A stretch of DNA of 64,000 nt. It comes from an uncultured Algimonas sp. GTDB lineage: Bacteria; Pseudomonadota; Alphaproteobacteria; Caulobacterales; Maricaulaceae. Each line of letters starts with the position of its first letter. The first letter of the stretch is position 1. Shown here piece after piece: positions 9,172 through 17,912 of the stretch. Position numbers and translations under genes: made by a program. A model generated the notes under the pieces. The model saw only the letters and a program-made list of their open reading frames with translations. It made no database searches and was not told where the DNA came from. The DNA is taken from the NCBI RefSeq assembly GCF_947498175.1, contig NZ_CANMJB010000006.1:62001-126000 (forward strand). The letters run 5' to 3'.

Positions 9172-10047
9172 TTACGGCGTGATGACCGTGGTGCCGTTCC
9201 CGCCATTGGCGCCGAACTGATAGCTGAGATTGAAATCGATCGGCAGGGCATTCCGGAAATTCTGCACGAAACGGCCGACCTCGGCAATGGTGCTGGCCGG
9301 AACGAAGACGATGTCGCCGCGCCGAAGCTGGACATTGTCGTTATAGACCGAAATATTGCGCAGACCGTCGCGCAAATTCACCGTGCGCAACATCATTCCG
9401 CCGTTTGGCGCACGCCTCAGGACGGCGATCTCGCGGCTTTGAGCGGTCGGTCGGAGACCGCCTGCCATGAAGATCGCTTCCAGCGCACCGATCCGGTCGC
9501 TGAGTGTGTAGGTGCCAGCCTGTCCGACCTCGCCGCCGACATATATCTGTTCCGGCGCATAGGCCCTTGGGGTCACCGATATGCGCGGATCGCGCAGTTG
9601 CTTGCCGAGCTCGATCATGAGCGCATTCTGGAGATCGGTGAATGTGCGACCGGCGGCCATGATGGGCGGACTCATCGGCATGACGACCCGTCCGTCAGGA
9701 CCGACGGTCAATGTGCGGGACAGCTCCGGCGCCGAACCGACGACGATGTCGAGCTGGTCGCCCGGCACAAGCCGGTATTCAGGCTCCCATTCCATCCATT
9801 GTTGAAACTGGCCCAAAGCCGGGATGACCGTGGCTCCCGACGCACTGGGGAAACCCGAATGGCCGTAACGCCCCATACTGCGAGCCTGGTAAACCGGCGC
9901 TCGATACGGGCTTGGCGCTGCATGAAGGGTATGCGAGCCGCCATAGCGGGATTGAGCCCAACCTTCGGATGAAACGGACAAGGCCAACAGGCACAAGACA
10001 GCATAGATTGGGAGCCGTCTTGCGCTGCATCTGTGTTGAATTGCCAT
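9172..10047 (-). CDS. hfsD: outer-membrane polysaccharide export protein (Wza/HfsD-like)
   Basis: 291 residues from the ATG at 10047; a TTG at 10074 would add 9. The N-terminus is a hydrophobic export signal ending in GWAQS, with no obvious lipobox cysteine. The Poly_export domain starts at the YRLVPGDQLDI block and continues through PDGRVVMPM and LRDPRISVTP; an SLBB-like segment begins at IYVGGEVGQAGTYTL. These proteins form the outer-membrane channel for exopolysaccharide. It is divergent from the chain-length protein gene (HfsA-like), across a promoter region holding a TTAACAA-N14-TTGTTAA inverted repeat. The hfsD name rests on family plus gene order. Confidence 0.8.
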   Translation of the reverse strand: MAIQHRCSARRLPIYAVLCLLALSVSSEGWAQSRYGGSHTLHAAPSPYRAPVYQARSMGRYGHSGFPSASGATVIPALGQFQQWMEWEPEYRLVPGDQLDIVVGSAPELSRTLTVGPDGRVVMPMSPPIMAAGRTFTDLQNALMIELGKQLRDPRISVTPRAYAPEQIYVGGEVGQAGTYTLSDRIGALEAIFMAGGLRPTAQSREIAVLRRAPNGGMMLRTVNLRDGLRNISVYNDNVQLRRGDIVFVPASTIAEVGRFVQNFRNALPIDFNLSYQFGANGGNGTTVITP

Positions 10048-10083
10048 AACGGTGTGCCGGACGGAAAACTTCAAAGACGATAG

Positions 10084-10111
10084 TTAACAAGAATGGATAA
10101 GGAATTGTTAA
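10084..10111. promoter_or_regulatory. inverted repeat TTAACAA-N14-TTGTTAA between hfsD-like and hfsA-like genes
   Basis: A perfect 7-bp inverted repeat in the 95-bp divergent intergenic region, in AT-rich sequence. The arms are separated by 14 bp, so the repeat centres are about two helical turns apart, as in sites for dimeric or paired regulators. TTAA cores are also found in CtrA boxes, but the spacing does not fit TTAA-N7-TTAA. It would be positioned to control both export genes. Confidence 0.45.
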
Positions 10112-10142
10112 ATCGCCCACGGCATAAGCCGTAGGACGCTCC

Positions 10143-12056
10143 ATGCCGGAGTGCGCGGTGAGGGCTGGCAGGATGCTCAAGTTCGGACGGAGAAGGGTGA
10201 GGCGTGGCATGGCTCCGGCCGTGACGCATGGCGACCCGCTCCCGATTTACGAGCCGGATATCCCACACGCCCCCATTTCATCTGTCCCGATACAGGCGAG
10301 ACGGTCCGAGACGCCGCCACACGGCGATGACGGCTATCCGAACGCAGTACCACCGATTAGGCTTGGTCGAATGTTCGGGTCGCTCATGCGGCAAATGCTC
10401 TGGGTCGTTCCATTGACGGCGGTCGGTATCGTTGCCGCTTGGTTTCTGACAGCGGACATCAAGCGCACCTACGCTGGACTGGGTACGATCATGGTCCAGC
10501 TTGGCGATGAATATGTCTACCAGCCGGCCGCCGGGTCTCAGGGCCAATCCAGTCTGATGCAGACCCCCGACACAATCACTTTAAACGAAGTGGCGATCAT
10601 GAAGAACCCGATCGTGATCGATACGGTTATCGCAGAGCTGTCGGAAGCGCCGGGCGGCCTTGCCGCTTTCGACAGGGACGCCGCCCGGAAACTGGCGCAA
10701 CATCCGGATGGATCCATGGCCCACCAACTGGCCTATATGGAACTGCGGAAGAAAATGGATGAGAACTTCGATGTCGCCATCCGGCCGCGTTCGTCCATCA
10801 TCGATGCTTCGTTCGAACACCGGGATCCGCAAATGGCGGTCGCGACCATGAACCGGTTGATCGACGCCTATATGGATTACCGGCGCGCCTTGTTCGTGGA
10901 CGGCGCGAGCGAAATCGTTTCGGAACGGCGGCAGGATGCCGAAGGACAGCTCCGGCTCAATGAGAGGCGCATGGCGTCTTTCCTCGCAAAGAACGGCATA
11001 TCGGACTTTCGGTCCGAGCAAGAAGGCGCCAGCGAAAGAACCGAGGATTTGCGGGCTTCGCTCAATGCCCTGCAGGCGCAGAGGGTCGAAACCGAACGTT
11101 CGCTTGCCAGTGTCGAAGGCCAGCTTCGACAGACGCCCGCCACAATCGACCTCTATGTCGATGATCGCGCGTCGAACCGGATCGCCCAGGCGGAATTGGA
11201 ACTCAAGCAGCTATTGGCGAAATATCTGCCGAACTCCGATCCGGTTCGCCAGAAGCAATTCGAGATCGAACAGCTCAGGTCCCTACAGCAGACAGGCGAT
11301 GGCCGTGCGTCGGGAGGACGGCGGATCGGCCCCAACCCCGTTCACCAAGATCTTTTGAAATCGAGGAACACGCTTGCATCCGCGGCCGACAGCCTGCGCG
11401 AACGCGAAGCCGTGGTGCAGCGTCAATTACAAGCCGCCGACGGAAAGCTGCGCCAGATGCGGTCCCTTTCACCGTCCTATAGCGATATCCAGCGCGAGTG
11501 GGACACGCTCAACACACGGGTTAGCACGTATCTCAACAAGGAACAGGACGCGCTGATCAAACAGCAGCAATCCGAGAATGCAGCAGAGAATGTGCGCGTC
11601 ATTTCCAAGGCGACCTATCCAGTCAAAGGCCGCAACATTCGGATGATGATATTTGTCGGGGCCTCCGCCGCATGGGGTTTCACCCTGTTCATGTTGGCGC
11701 TGTTCAAGGTTTATCTAGACCCGCGTCTATACGAGACACCGGTCGAACAATCCCATGTCCGCCAGAACGGGGTATGGACCAGTCAGCCTCCCGTCGTACA
11801 AAACCTGTCACATTCGTCCCAATACCATGAGGTCGAGCGGCCCAACGCGATATTGAAGTCCTCCGATGACAGATTGCATGACGGCACTGTGCGTGACACC
11901 GCACATTCCGGTCCGGTGGAATGGACCGAAGACGTGCTGCGGCCTGAAGTTTCCCCTGTCGCCTATCCGGATCAAGGACATGCATTCGCCGACGGACATG
12001 CCGGATATGGTGCGGGCAACCCTTATCGCGACGGAGCCATTGGCCGCGCGATCTAG
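10143..12056 (+). CDS. hfsA: polysaccharide co-polymerase / chain-length determinant (Wzz, HfsA-like)
   Basis: 637 residues. A membrane helix at about 81-100 (WVVPLTAVGIVAAWFLT) is followed by a long periplasmic region rich in coiled coil (about 260-490, with Arg/Glu/Gln heptads such as ERRQDAEGQLRLNERR). A second helix is at about 503-523 and a variable proline- and histidine-rich tail follows. No Walker motifs or tyrosine-kinase domain are present. This is the layout of Wzz/PCP proteins that set chain length and link polymerisation to export. Internal ATGs at 10173 and 10209 are alternative starts. Its end overlaps the convergent glycosyltransferase gene by 4 bp. Confidence 0.8.
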   Translation: MPECAVRAGRMLKFGRRRVRRGMAPAVTHGDPLPIYEPDIPHAPISSVPIQARRSETPPHGDDGYPNAVPPIRLGRMFGSLMRQMLWVVPLTAVGIVAAWFLTADIKRTYAGLGTIMVQLGDEYVYQPAAGSQGQSSLMQTPDTITLNEVAIMKNPIVIDTVIAELSEAPGGLAAFDRDAARKLAQHPDGSMAHQLAYMELRKKMDENFDVAIRPRSSIIDASFEHRDPQMAVATMNRLIDAYMDYRRALFVDGASEIVSERRQDAEGQLRLNERRMASFLAKNGISDFRSEQEGASERTEDLRASLNALQAQRVETERSLASVEGQLRQTPATIDLYVDDRASNRIAQAELELKQLLAKYLPNSDPVRQKQFEIEQLRSLQQTGDGRASGGRRIGPNPVHQDLLKSRNTLASAADSLREREAVVQRQLQAADGKLRQMRSLSPSYSDIQREWDTLNTRVSTYLNKEQDALIKQQQSENAAENVRVISKATYPVKGRNIRMMIFVGASAAWGFTLFMLALFKVYLDPRLYETPVEQSHVRQNGVWTSQPPVVQNLSHSSQYHEVERPNAILKSSDDRLHDGTVRDTAHSGPVEWTEDVLRPEVSPVAYPDQGHAFADGHAGYGAGNPYRDGAIGRAI

Positions 12057-12976
12057 CGCGCGCTGCGACCGTAGAATCTGGGGCTCAACCCATCCCACCA
12101 GAAGACTTTGCCAATCCCTTGGGCCAAGCGGCCCAGCTGGCCGACATGGCTCGGACGGCCGGCCAGCCTGAGACATAGCCAAGCGACGCCGTGAACGAAA
12201 GACTGCACACTGCCGACCGCCATCCACTTCATGACGGCCGGAGCGCCGAACAGACCCTTTCCTGCTGCCAACCGGGAGGGTGTCTGCCCATAGGCGAAAT
12301 GGCGTGTCCATAAATATTTCAGCGTCGTTCGATGTGTTGGCACATGTTCCATCGCCTGCGCCTCCGCGCACCAAGCCGCGCGACCGCCCTGGCGCAAGAT
12401 CGCGGCGAACAATGCGTCGTCCTCTCCGCCGGTTTCATTCAGAGCCGGGTCGAAGACCGGATAGGGCAAGGTCAATCCGCGCATGTCGAAAAGACACCCG
12501 CCCGTCCCCTGGACCTGTTCGATCAATCGGCTTTCCCCATCGATCTGGCGTGAGAACAGAGGTGCCAGCCAATCCGCGAGACGGTTTGCATCCTGTGGCA
12601 ATACGGCTCGGATAGGCGCGAACGTCAGACTGGCTCCGAGCGCCTGGCTCGTCGCCAGCATGGCATCGACGAAGCCAGGCATGACTTCCATATCGTCGTC
12701 GAGGAAGAGCACACAAGGCGAGCGGACCAGATCCATCGCGGCGTTCCGCGCGTTGGACACACCGGGTTCGGGAGCGACCGTATATTCGAAGTGCAGCGCA
12801 GCGGTTGCGGCGATGCGTTCGACAATCGCTTCGGCGGAGCGTTCCCTGTCATTGTCCGCAACGATCACGGCTATGTCGCTCCGGCCTTCGACGTCCGAAA
12901 CGATGCTGTCGAGTAGGACAGCAAGACCTTGAGGGCGCTTGTAGGTCGGGATGACGATGCTGAGACCAGGTATCAT
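12053..12976 (-). CDS. family 2 glycosyltransferase
   Basis: 307 residues of GT-A type. LSIVIPTYKRPQGLAVLL at the N-terminus, VIVADNDRERS as the nucleotide-binding strand, VLFLDDDMEV as the DXD-like metal site (about residues 93-97) and GGEDDALFAAIL as the acceptor-side ED motif. The start overlaps the end of the deacetylase gene (ATGA), so it is translationally coupled. It lies at the 3' end of the E-F-G-H-like run and is an extra transferase relative to the Caulobacter hfsEFGH order. Donor sugar unknown. Confidence 0.88.
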   Translation of the reverse strand: MIPGLSIVIPTYKRPQGLAVLLDSIVSDVEGRSDIAVIVADNDRERSAEAIVERIAATAALHFEYTVAPEPGVSNARNAAMDLVRSPCVLFLDDDMEVMPGFVDAMLATSQALGASLTFAPIRAVLPQDANRLADWLAPLFSRQIDGESRLIEQVQGTGGCLFDMRGLTLPYPVFDPALNETGGEDDALFAAILRQGGRAAWCAEAQAMEHVPTHRTTLKYLWTRHFAYGQTPSRLAAGKGLFGAPAVMKWMAVGSVQSFVHGVAWLCLRLAGRPSHVGQLGRLAQGIGKVFWWDGLSPRFYGRSAR

Positions 12977-13725
12977 GGGATCGTTTTCCGCACACCGTCC
13001 TTGATCGGGCTGACATCGAGCGAAAGCGCAGCGATAAGGTCGACGATCTGGCCGAGTTCGTCAGGCGTGCAGCCATAATCCGACGGATTCTCGCGAACGT
13101 CGTGACCAAAGAGGATCAGCCACCGTTTTTCCCGGGCTGCGTCTTTTATCAAGTCGAGCGTCGTATTCAGTTCCGCAGAGTAGAGCCGGCCTGCCGGGGC
13201 AAGACCGAGATCGACTTCTCCACCGTGCGGATGATGAATGCCACGCGCTAATCTGAAACGGCCATTCACCGCGCGTTTGAGAGACGGCGTCACTTCGCCG
13301 TAAGGATAGGCGAACGTCTCGGCTTCCGGCAGACCTATGCTTTCGAATGCGGATCTGTTGCGCTCGATGTCGTCGATGAAAGTTTCTAGTCCCACTCGCA
13401 TGCCGTCTAGGTGACTATAGGTGTGGTCGGCGATTTCATGGCCTTGTCTGTGTGCGTCCAGCAACTCGTCTTCGCTCATGTGCAGACCCAGATGATTGGT
13501 TGTGCCGCACAGCCCCATCGATGCATAGATCGTCGCGCGCCAGCCTTTGTCCTCGATCATGGGAAGGGCATTTTCGGCCACGGACTGGGGACAGTCGTCG
13601 AATGACAGGCTGACCAATCCGCGCGACAGACAGGGACGGACCGTGCGCCTGTAAGTGTGACGGGACAGGCGGCGCCGTAGCCTCGACGCGATATCGCGGC
13701 CCGGAGTATGGATCGTCTCGATCAC
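12973..13725 (-). CDS. hfsH: polysaccharide deacetylase (NodB fold, HfsH-like)
   Basis: 250 residues with the carbohydrate esterase 4/NodB fold. Motif 1 is SFDD (Asp43-Asp44) and motif 2 is HTYSH (His101, His105, the metal ligands); FAYPYGE corresponds to motif 3 and ILFGHDV near the C-terminus supplies the late histidine. Such enzymes remove acetyl groups from N-acetyl-hexosamine residues; in Caulobacter HfsH this is needed for a cohesive, adhesive holdfast. No signal peptide is visible, in keeping with a cytoplasmic HfsH. ATGA overlaps on both sides couple it to the flanking glycosyltransferases. Confidence 0.85.
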   Translation of the reverse strand: MIETIHTPGRDIASRLRRRLSRHTYRRTVRPCLSRGLVSLSFDDCPQSVAENALPMIEDKGWRATIYASMGLCGTTNHLGLHMSEDELLDAHRQGHEIADHTYSHLDGMRVGLETFIDDIERNRSAFESIGLPEAETFAYPYGEVTPSLKRAVNGRFRLARGIHHPHGGEVDLGLAPAGRLYSAELNTTLDLIKDAAREKRWLILFGHDVRENPSDYGCTPDELGQIVDLIAALSLDVSPIKDGVRKTIP

Positions 13726-14615
13726 AGCATGGCCTCGGCATAATGTGAAGCGCGCCAGAGTTTGAGGGCAAATATCCTGGCGCGCATCGGCGTAGCGCGG
13801 CTGAGAACAAGGCGTCGTAAGGCAGGACGGAAGATTTCATGCCCCGGTATGGATTCTAGGCGTTTGACGATCCGGTACAAAGGAAATCTGCGAGCCAGCG
13901 CCGGCTGCGTATCGACGAAACGCCTGTAATTACCCCCGGACATCGCAAAACGGTCCAGTAGCGTTTCCGCTGTTTCCAGTCCAAGGTGAACGGCTGGGTT
14001 GTCGACATGACAAAGCCGGTGGGTTCGGGCGACCCTGGCCGCCCACTCACTGTCTTCCCAACCCCATCCTTCGAAAGCCGGATCGAAGGGCTGCGCCTGA
14101 AGAACCGATTTCCTGATGCACAAATTCGACGAGGCGACATGTTGCGCGCCTTTGCGTTCCCTGACTTCAGCACTCATGCAATCGGAGGATCGGGATAGCG
14201 CATGGTGAAGTTGGGTCCGACGGTCATGCGGCCTTGGTTCCAAGGTGAACCCCCCAAAGACGATATCGCAATCGCCTTTCTGTGACCTATCCAGATAGGT
14301 TTGCAGAAAATGCAAGTGGTCGATGCGCATGTCTGCGTCCAGAAACAGAACCCAATCCGCCGTCGAGGATGCTTGCAAGGCGTTTCGCGTCGCGGAGCGC
14401 CCTCTGTTCATGCGGGACGTTATTAAGCGCACCGGAAAGGGGAAAGGCTCAACGACCTTGCTGACGCGGCGCGTCAGACCGTCGTCATCCGTACCGTCAT
14501 CCATGAGCAGGAGCTCGACCGATCCGTCCTCGATCCGCTGTCGAGCGAGCGACTCCAGCAAGATCGACGGATCGTCCCGGTGAAACGGGACGAGAATTGA
14601 CAGGATGGGCGTCAC
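13722..14615 (-). CDS. hfsG: family 2 glycosyltransferase (HfsG-like position)
   Basis: 297 residues if started at the GTG at 14615, which overlaps the flippase stop as GTGA, matching the 4-nt overlaps throughout this operon. From that start the protein begins directly with the GT2 strand LSILVPFHRDDPS. LLLMDDGTDDDG and VLFLDADMRID (DXD) form the nucleotide-sugar site and GWGWEDSEWAARV is the acceptor-side ED motif. The symbol hfsG is given from position between flippase and deacetylase, as in Caulobacter; sugar specificity is not readable. A longer open frame reaches 14705 but would overlap the flippase gene by about 90 bp. Confidence 0.75.
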   Translation of the reverse strand: MTPILSILVPFHRDDPSILLESLARQRIEDGSVELLLMDDGTDDDGLTRRVSKVVEPFPFPVRLITSRMNRGRSATRNALQASSTADWVLFLDADMRIDHLHFLQTYLDRSQKGDCDIVFGGFTLEPRPHDRRTQLHHALSRSSDCMSAEVRERKGAQHVASSNLCIRKSVLQAQPFDPAFEGWGWEDSEWAARVARTHRLCHVDNPAVHLGLETAETLLDRFAMSGGNYRRFVDTQPALARRFPLYRIVKRLESIPGHEIFRPALRRLVLSRATPMRARIFALKLWRASHYAEAML

Positions 14616-16078
14616 TTTGCCGGCTCTGCTAGATTCCGGCGGCGATAACAGCGGCCGGCTTGACCTATAAGCCTTTGGCATCCCGCCGCGTCGATCATCA
14701 AACACACAGTGATATAGGTAAATGCGCCGACCAATGCTTTCACAATCAAGCTGAACGCACCGGGTTCAAGATTGTCAGACGGCAGCGTCAGAATGGCGAC
14801 CGTCATGATCCCGCAGGCCAACAAGACCTCCAGCGCCTCACGAACGGGCAAAGGCAGGGGATAGTGACGCCGCGAAACCGCCACAGATAGAATAAGGGCG
14901 GCGGCATATCCGGCCAATGTCGCTGCGACGGCGCCCATCAACCCGAAATCCGGGATAAGCAGGATGTTCAAGCCGATGTTCAAGACCAACGGCGGGACCA
15001 TGACCCATATGATTTCACGTGTTTTCCCGGACAGCATGAATGCTCTTTGGACATAATATGTGACGACGCCGTTGATCAGTCCGGCAATCGCTATGAGCGG
15101 CATGACGGTTACGGCTTCCGCTCGCACACCTTCGCCCAGTATGAAGCCTGCATCTTCGGCGACAAGCGCGATTCCGATCGCGGCTGGCATCGTCACCCAA
15201 AGCAATGTGGACCCATAGCTGCGCATAATAGGCTGGGATTTGTCGAAACCGCCTTTTTCGTAAGCCGTCACGGCTGCCGGTGTCATGGCCATGGATATCC
15301 AGATGAACAGCATGTCCAGCGGACGGTTGGCCAGATTATATCCAGCATTGTACTGGCCGGCCGGGGCGTCGCCCATCATGGCGGCGATGATGTACACGTC
15401 CGACGTGTTCAGGGCATATCCCAGGACCAGGCTGAAACAGATCGGAAAACCGTAAGCGGCATAGCGCTTCGCCTTGTCGGCCTGGAAGCGCCCGCCTGCC
15501 TGCCGTTTCAGCATGAATGGCAAATCCACGGCCAGTCCCAAGCATAGTCCGATCGCGATGCCGAGAAAGGGTCCGGCTTCGCGCAACGGTGTGAACAGGA
15601 CGAGCGCGATCCCTGCGGAAAAGGACAGCAGAGTTTGAACGGAGTAGGTCAGGCTGTAGCGTGCGACGCGGTGCGAGGCCCGGTGTGCTTCCATGCCGAT
15701 GTTGAACACGACTTGAAGACCAGCGGAGCCTATCGCGAACCCCAGGGCCGTTTTCATGGGCGTGGCCAGTGGCAGTGCGAAGAGAAGCGCCAGAAACGCC
15801 ATCACCATGCCGCAGCCCGAAACGGCGGCCATCACATATAGGGTCCGTAGATGGGATGCCAGGTCGCCTTGTCTTTCAGCTCTCGCCTGGAACCGCGCCA
15901 TGGATGCCTCCAGCCAGGTGAAGGCGGCCATATGGACGAATTGGAGCGTAATCATCGCAACGGCGTAGCGACCGAATTCCTCAGGGCTCAGCAACCGTGT
16001 CAGAAGGACGATCAGTCCGAAGCTGACCACCACATTCGCCAGATTGACCGGGAGATAGGCCAGAAGGGTACGGCCCAT
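14612..16078 (-). CDS. hfsF: polysaccharide flippase (Wzx/MATE-like, HfsF-like)
   Basis: 488 residues with about 12-14 hydrophobic helices and the start MGRTLLAYLPVNLANVVVSFGLIVLLTR-type of Wzx/oligosaccharide flippases (residues about 1-30). The ATG at 16078 is 2 nt after the stop of the priming transferase gene; the open frame further upstream is antisense-like and Arg/His-rich, so it was excluded. It would turn lipid-linked repeat units from the cytoplasmic to the periplasmic face. Second gene in the order priming transferase - flippase - GT - deacetylase. Confidence 0.85.
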   Translation of the reverse strand: MGRTLLAYLPVNLANVVVSFGLIVLLTRLLSPEEFGRYAVAMITLQFVHMAAFTWLEASMARFQARAERQGDLASHLRTLYVMAAVSGCGMVMAFLALLFALPLATPMKTALGFAIGSAGLQVVFNIGMEAHRASHRVARYSLTYSVQTLLSFSAGIALVLFTPLREAGPFLGIAIGLCLGLAVDLPFMLKRQAGGRFQADKAKRYAAYGFPICFSLVLGYALNTSDVYIIAAMMGDAPAGQYNAGYNLANRPLDMLFIWISMAMTPAAVTAYEKGGFDKSQPIMRSYGSTLLWVTMPAAIGIALVAEDAGFILGEGVRAEAVTVMPLIAIAGLINGVVTYYVQRAFMLSGKTREIIWVMVPPLVLNIGLNILLIPDFGLMGAVAATLAGYAAALILSVAVSRRHYPLPLPVREALEVLLACGIMTVAILTLPSDNLEPGAFSLIVKALVGAFTYITVCLMIDAAGCQRLIGQAGRCYRRRNLAEPAK

Positions 16079-16080
16079 CT

Positions 16081-17649
16081 TCACCGCACGGTCCCGCGGT
16101 CGCCCAGCAGGACCGGAATCGTCCTGGCCATGATGATGATGTCCCAGATGATATTCGCGCGTTCGATATATTCGATGTCCAACTGCACCCGGCGTTGCAC
16201 GTCGTAGCCATTGCGCAAGGGGCCGCGCGACCCGTTGATCTGCGCCCATCCCGTCATTCCGGGTTTCATCTTGTGGCGGTGCGCATATTCCTCGACCAGT
16301 TCCATGCTGTCGCGACCTGCGGTCTTCATGCCAACGGCATGCGGGCGAGGTCCGACCAAACTCATCTCTCCCTTGATCACGTTGATGAGTTGGGGAAGTT
16401 CGTCGATCGAGGTCTTGCGGATCAAACGGCCGATCCGCGTGATGCGCGGATCGTCGGCTTCGGTTTGGCGTTCGGCCTTGAGGTCGCAACGATCGCTGCG
16501 CATCGTGCGGAATTTAAGGACATCGAAAATGCGGTTGTTGAAGCCATGCCGCGGCTGTCGGAACAGAACCGGGCCTGGACTGTCGATGCGGATTATCAAT
16601 GCCAGGATAGCCATGGGCATAGCAAGGATCGTGAGCGCAGCAGAGGCCAAGATAATGTCGCTCAAGCGCTTGAGCGCCGTATGCCGTCCTGATTTCGGAT
16701 TCCCCGTTACATCTTTGAGGGAGATTTCGGCGATTTCGGAAAGGCGCTGTTTGACATGGTCGAGGTTCTCGAATGCGTCCGAAACATAGGCGATGCGGTT
16801 CGGCAGAAGCCTGACCTTTTCCACGAAATCCTTCTTGCGCGCTGCGGCGGCGCTCGGAAGGGTAACGACAATGCGGTTGACATAAGGCAGCCCTTCCCAT
16901 TGCAGCAGATCCCCGATCTTGCCGACAACCGGTACGCCGTGAATATCGATCGGGGCGCGGGCGAGTCTTTCGTCGAAAATGGCGACGATGTTGAGTTCTT
17001 TTGTCTTCGCATTCTCCTCGATGATACGTTGTGCGCTTTCCGTGGCACCGAGCATGACCACAGTTGGAGCGAGACGTCCTGTCAGGTGAAGACGTTTCAA
17101 TCGTACGGCATAGAGGGCATGCAGTATCATGAGCGCGCCGACGGCATAGAGTCCGGACCGAGCGAGCGAATCCGGCTGGAAGCTGGCGGGTCGCAGAATC
17201 AAGGCCGCCGCCAGCCAGACACCGAGTGCAGCGAGGGCGGCGACGAAGACGGTTCTGAGATGCATGCCGGGCGTCTCAGTCGGCTTGAAGCGGTAGGCGT
17301 GCGCAAATTTCATAAGGGAAACGAAGATGCCCGCGCCCATGATCGCGGCCGCGGCAGGCGCCAGCACGGCTTGATCATTGGCCCCGATATAATGATGCCA
17401 TGCGCTCAACGCGATGATTCCGGCGACCGCGAGAACGTCGATGGATTGCAAGGCGAACCGCGCGGCATTGATGTTGACCTGCAAGCGGGGGACGATGAGA
17501 CCGTCTATATCGAGGCGTTTGCGACGGCGGTCGACGGCCGGGACTATCTCCGTATCATCGGATCTGGCCACGCGTCTTTCATCGCCGCGCCTAGCACGCC
17601 CGGCTTGCCCGCTGTCGTTCACAGCATATCTGTTGTGTGTCTCCGGCAT
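16081..17649 (-). CDS. hfsE: undecaprenyl-phosphate sugar phosphotransferase (WcaJ/HfsE-like)
   Basis: 522 residues. Four or five N-terminal membrane helices (about 65-190), a CoA-binding-like cytoplasmic middle domain (VVMLGATESAQRIIEE), one more helix (about 335-355) and the C-terminal bacterial sugar-transferase domain with the RIDSPGPVLFRQPRHG, KFRTM, TSIDELPQLINV and GPRPHA blocks. It starts exopolysaccharide synthesis by placing a sugar-1-phosphate on undecaprenyl phosphate. First gene of the minus-strand cluster; about 150 bp upstream lies tRNA-Ser. Confidence 0.88.
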   Translation of the reverse strand: MPETHNRYAVNDSGQAGRARRGDERRVARSDDTEIVPAVDRRRKRLDIDGLIVPRLQVNINAARFALQSIDVLAVAGIIALSAWHHYIGANDQAVLAPAAAAIMGAGIFVSLMKFAHAYRFKPTETPGMHLRTVFVAALAALGVWLAAALILRPASFQPDSLARSGLYAVGALMILHALYAVRLKRLHLTGRLAPTVVMLGATESAQRIIEENAKTKELNIVAIFDERLARAPIDIHGVPVVGKIGDLLQWEGLPYVNRIVVTLPSAAAARKKDFVEKVRLLPNRIAYVSDAFENLDHVKQRLSEIAEISLKDVTGNPKSGRHTALKRLSDIILASAALTILAMPMAILALIIRIDSPGPVLFRQPRHGFNNRIFDVLKFRTMRSDRCDLKAERQTEADDPRITRIGRLIRKTSIDELPQLINVIKGEMSLVGPRPHAVGMKTAGRDSMELVEEYAHRHKMKPGMTGWAQINGSRGPLRNGYDVQRRVQLDIEYIERANIIWDIIIMARTIPVLLGDRGTVR

Positions 17650-17797
17650 TCGCCCCGCTCATTCAGCTACGGGGCAATTACGTGCCGGGCGCAAACATAC
17701 GGTAAACGCAGGCGATAGTTTGTCGAAAATGTATTTCTGCGGAAGAAACCGCGAGTAACGCTTGCGGGGCCAACTCCGCATCGCTAGACGCGCCGAC

Positions 17798-17888
17798 GGA
17801 GACGTGGCCGAGTGGTCGAAGGCGCTCCCCTGCTAAGGGAGTATGGGTCAAAAGCCCATCGAGGGTTCGAATCCCTTCGTCTCCGCCA
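17798..17888 (+). tRNA. tRNA-Ser (GCU anticodon)
   Basis: Folds as a class II tRNA with a long variable arm. Acceptor GGAGACG (17798-17804) pairs with CGTCTCC (17878-17884), followed by discriminator G and an encoded CCA (17886-17888). The anticodon stem CTCCC/GGGAG encloses the loop CTGCTAA, so the anticodon is GCU (reads AGC/AGU). T-arm GAGGGTTCGAATCCCTT is standard. Confidence 0.96.
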
Positions 17889-17912
17889 CTTTCCCCATCC
17901 GAGCCTGCGGGC

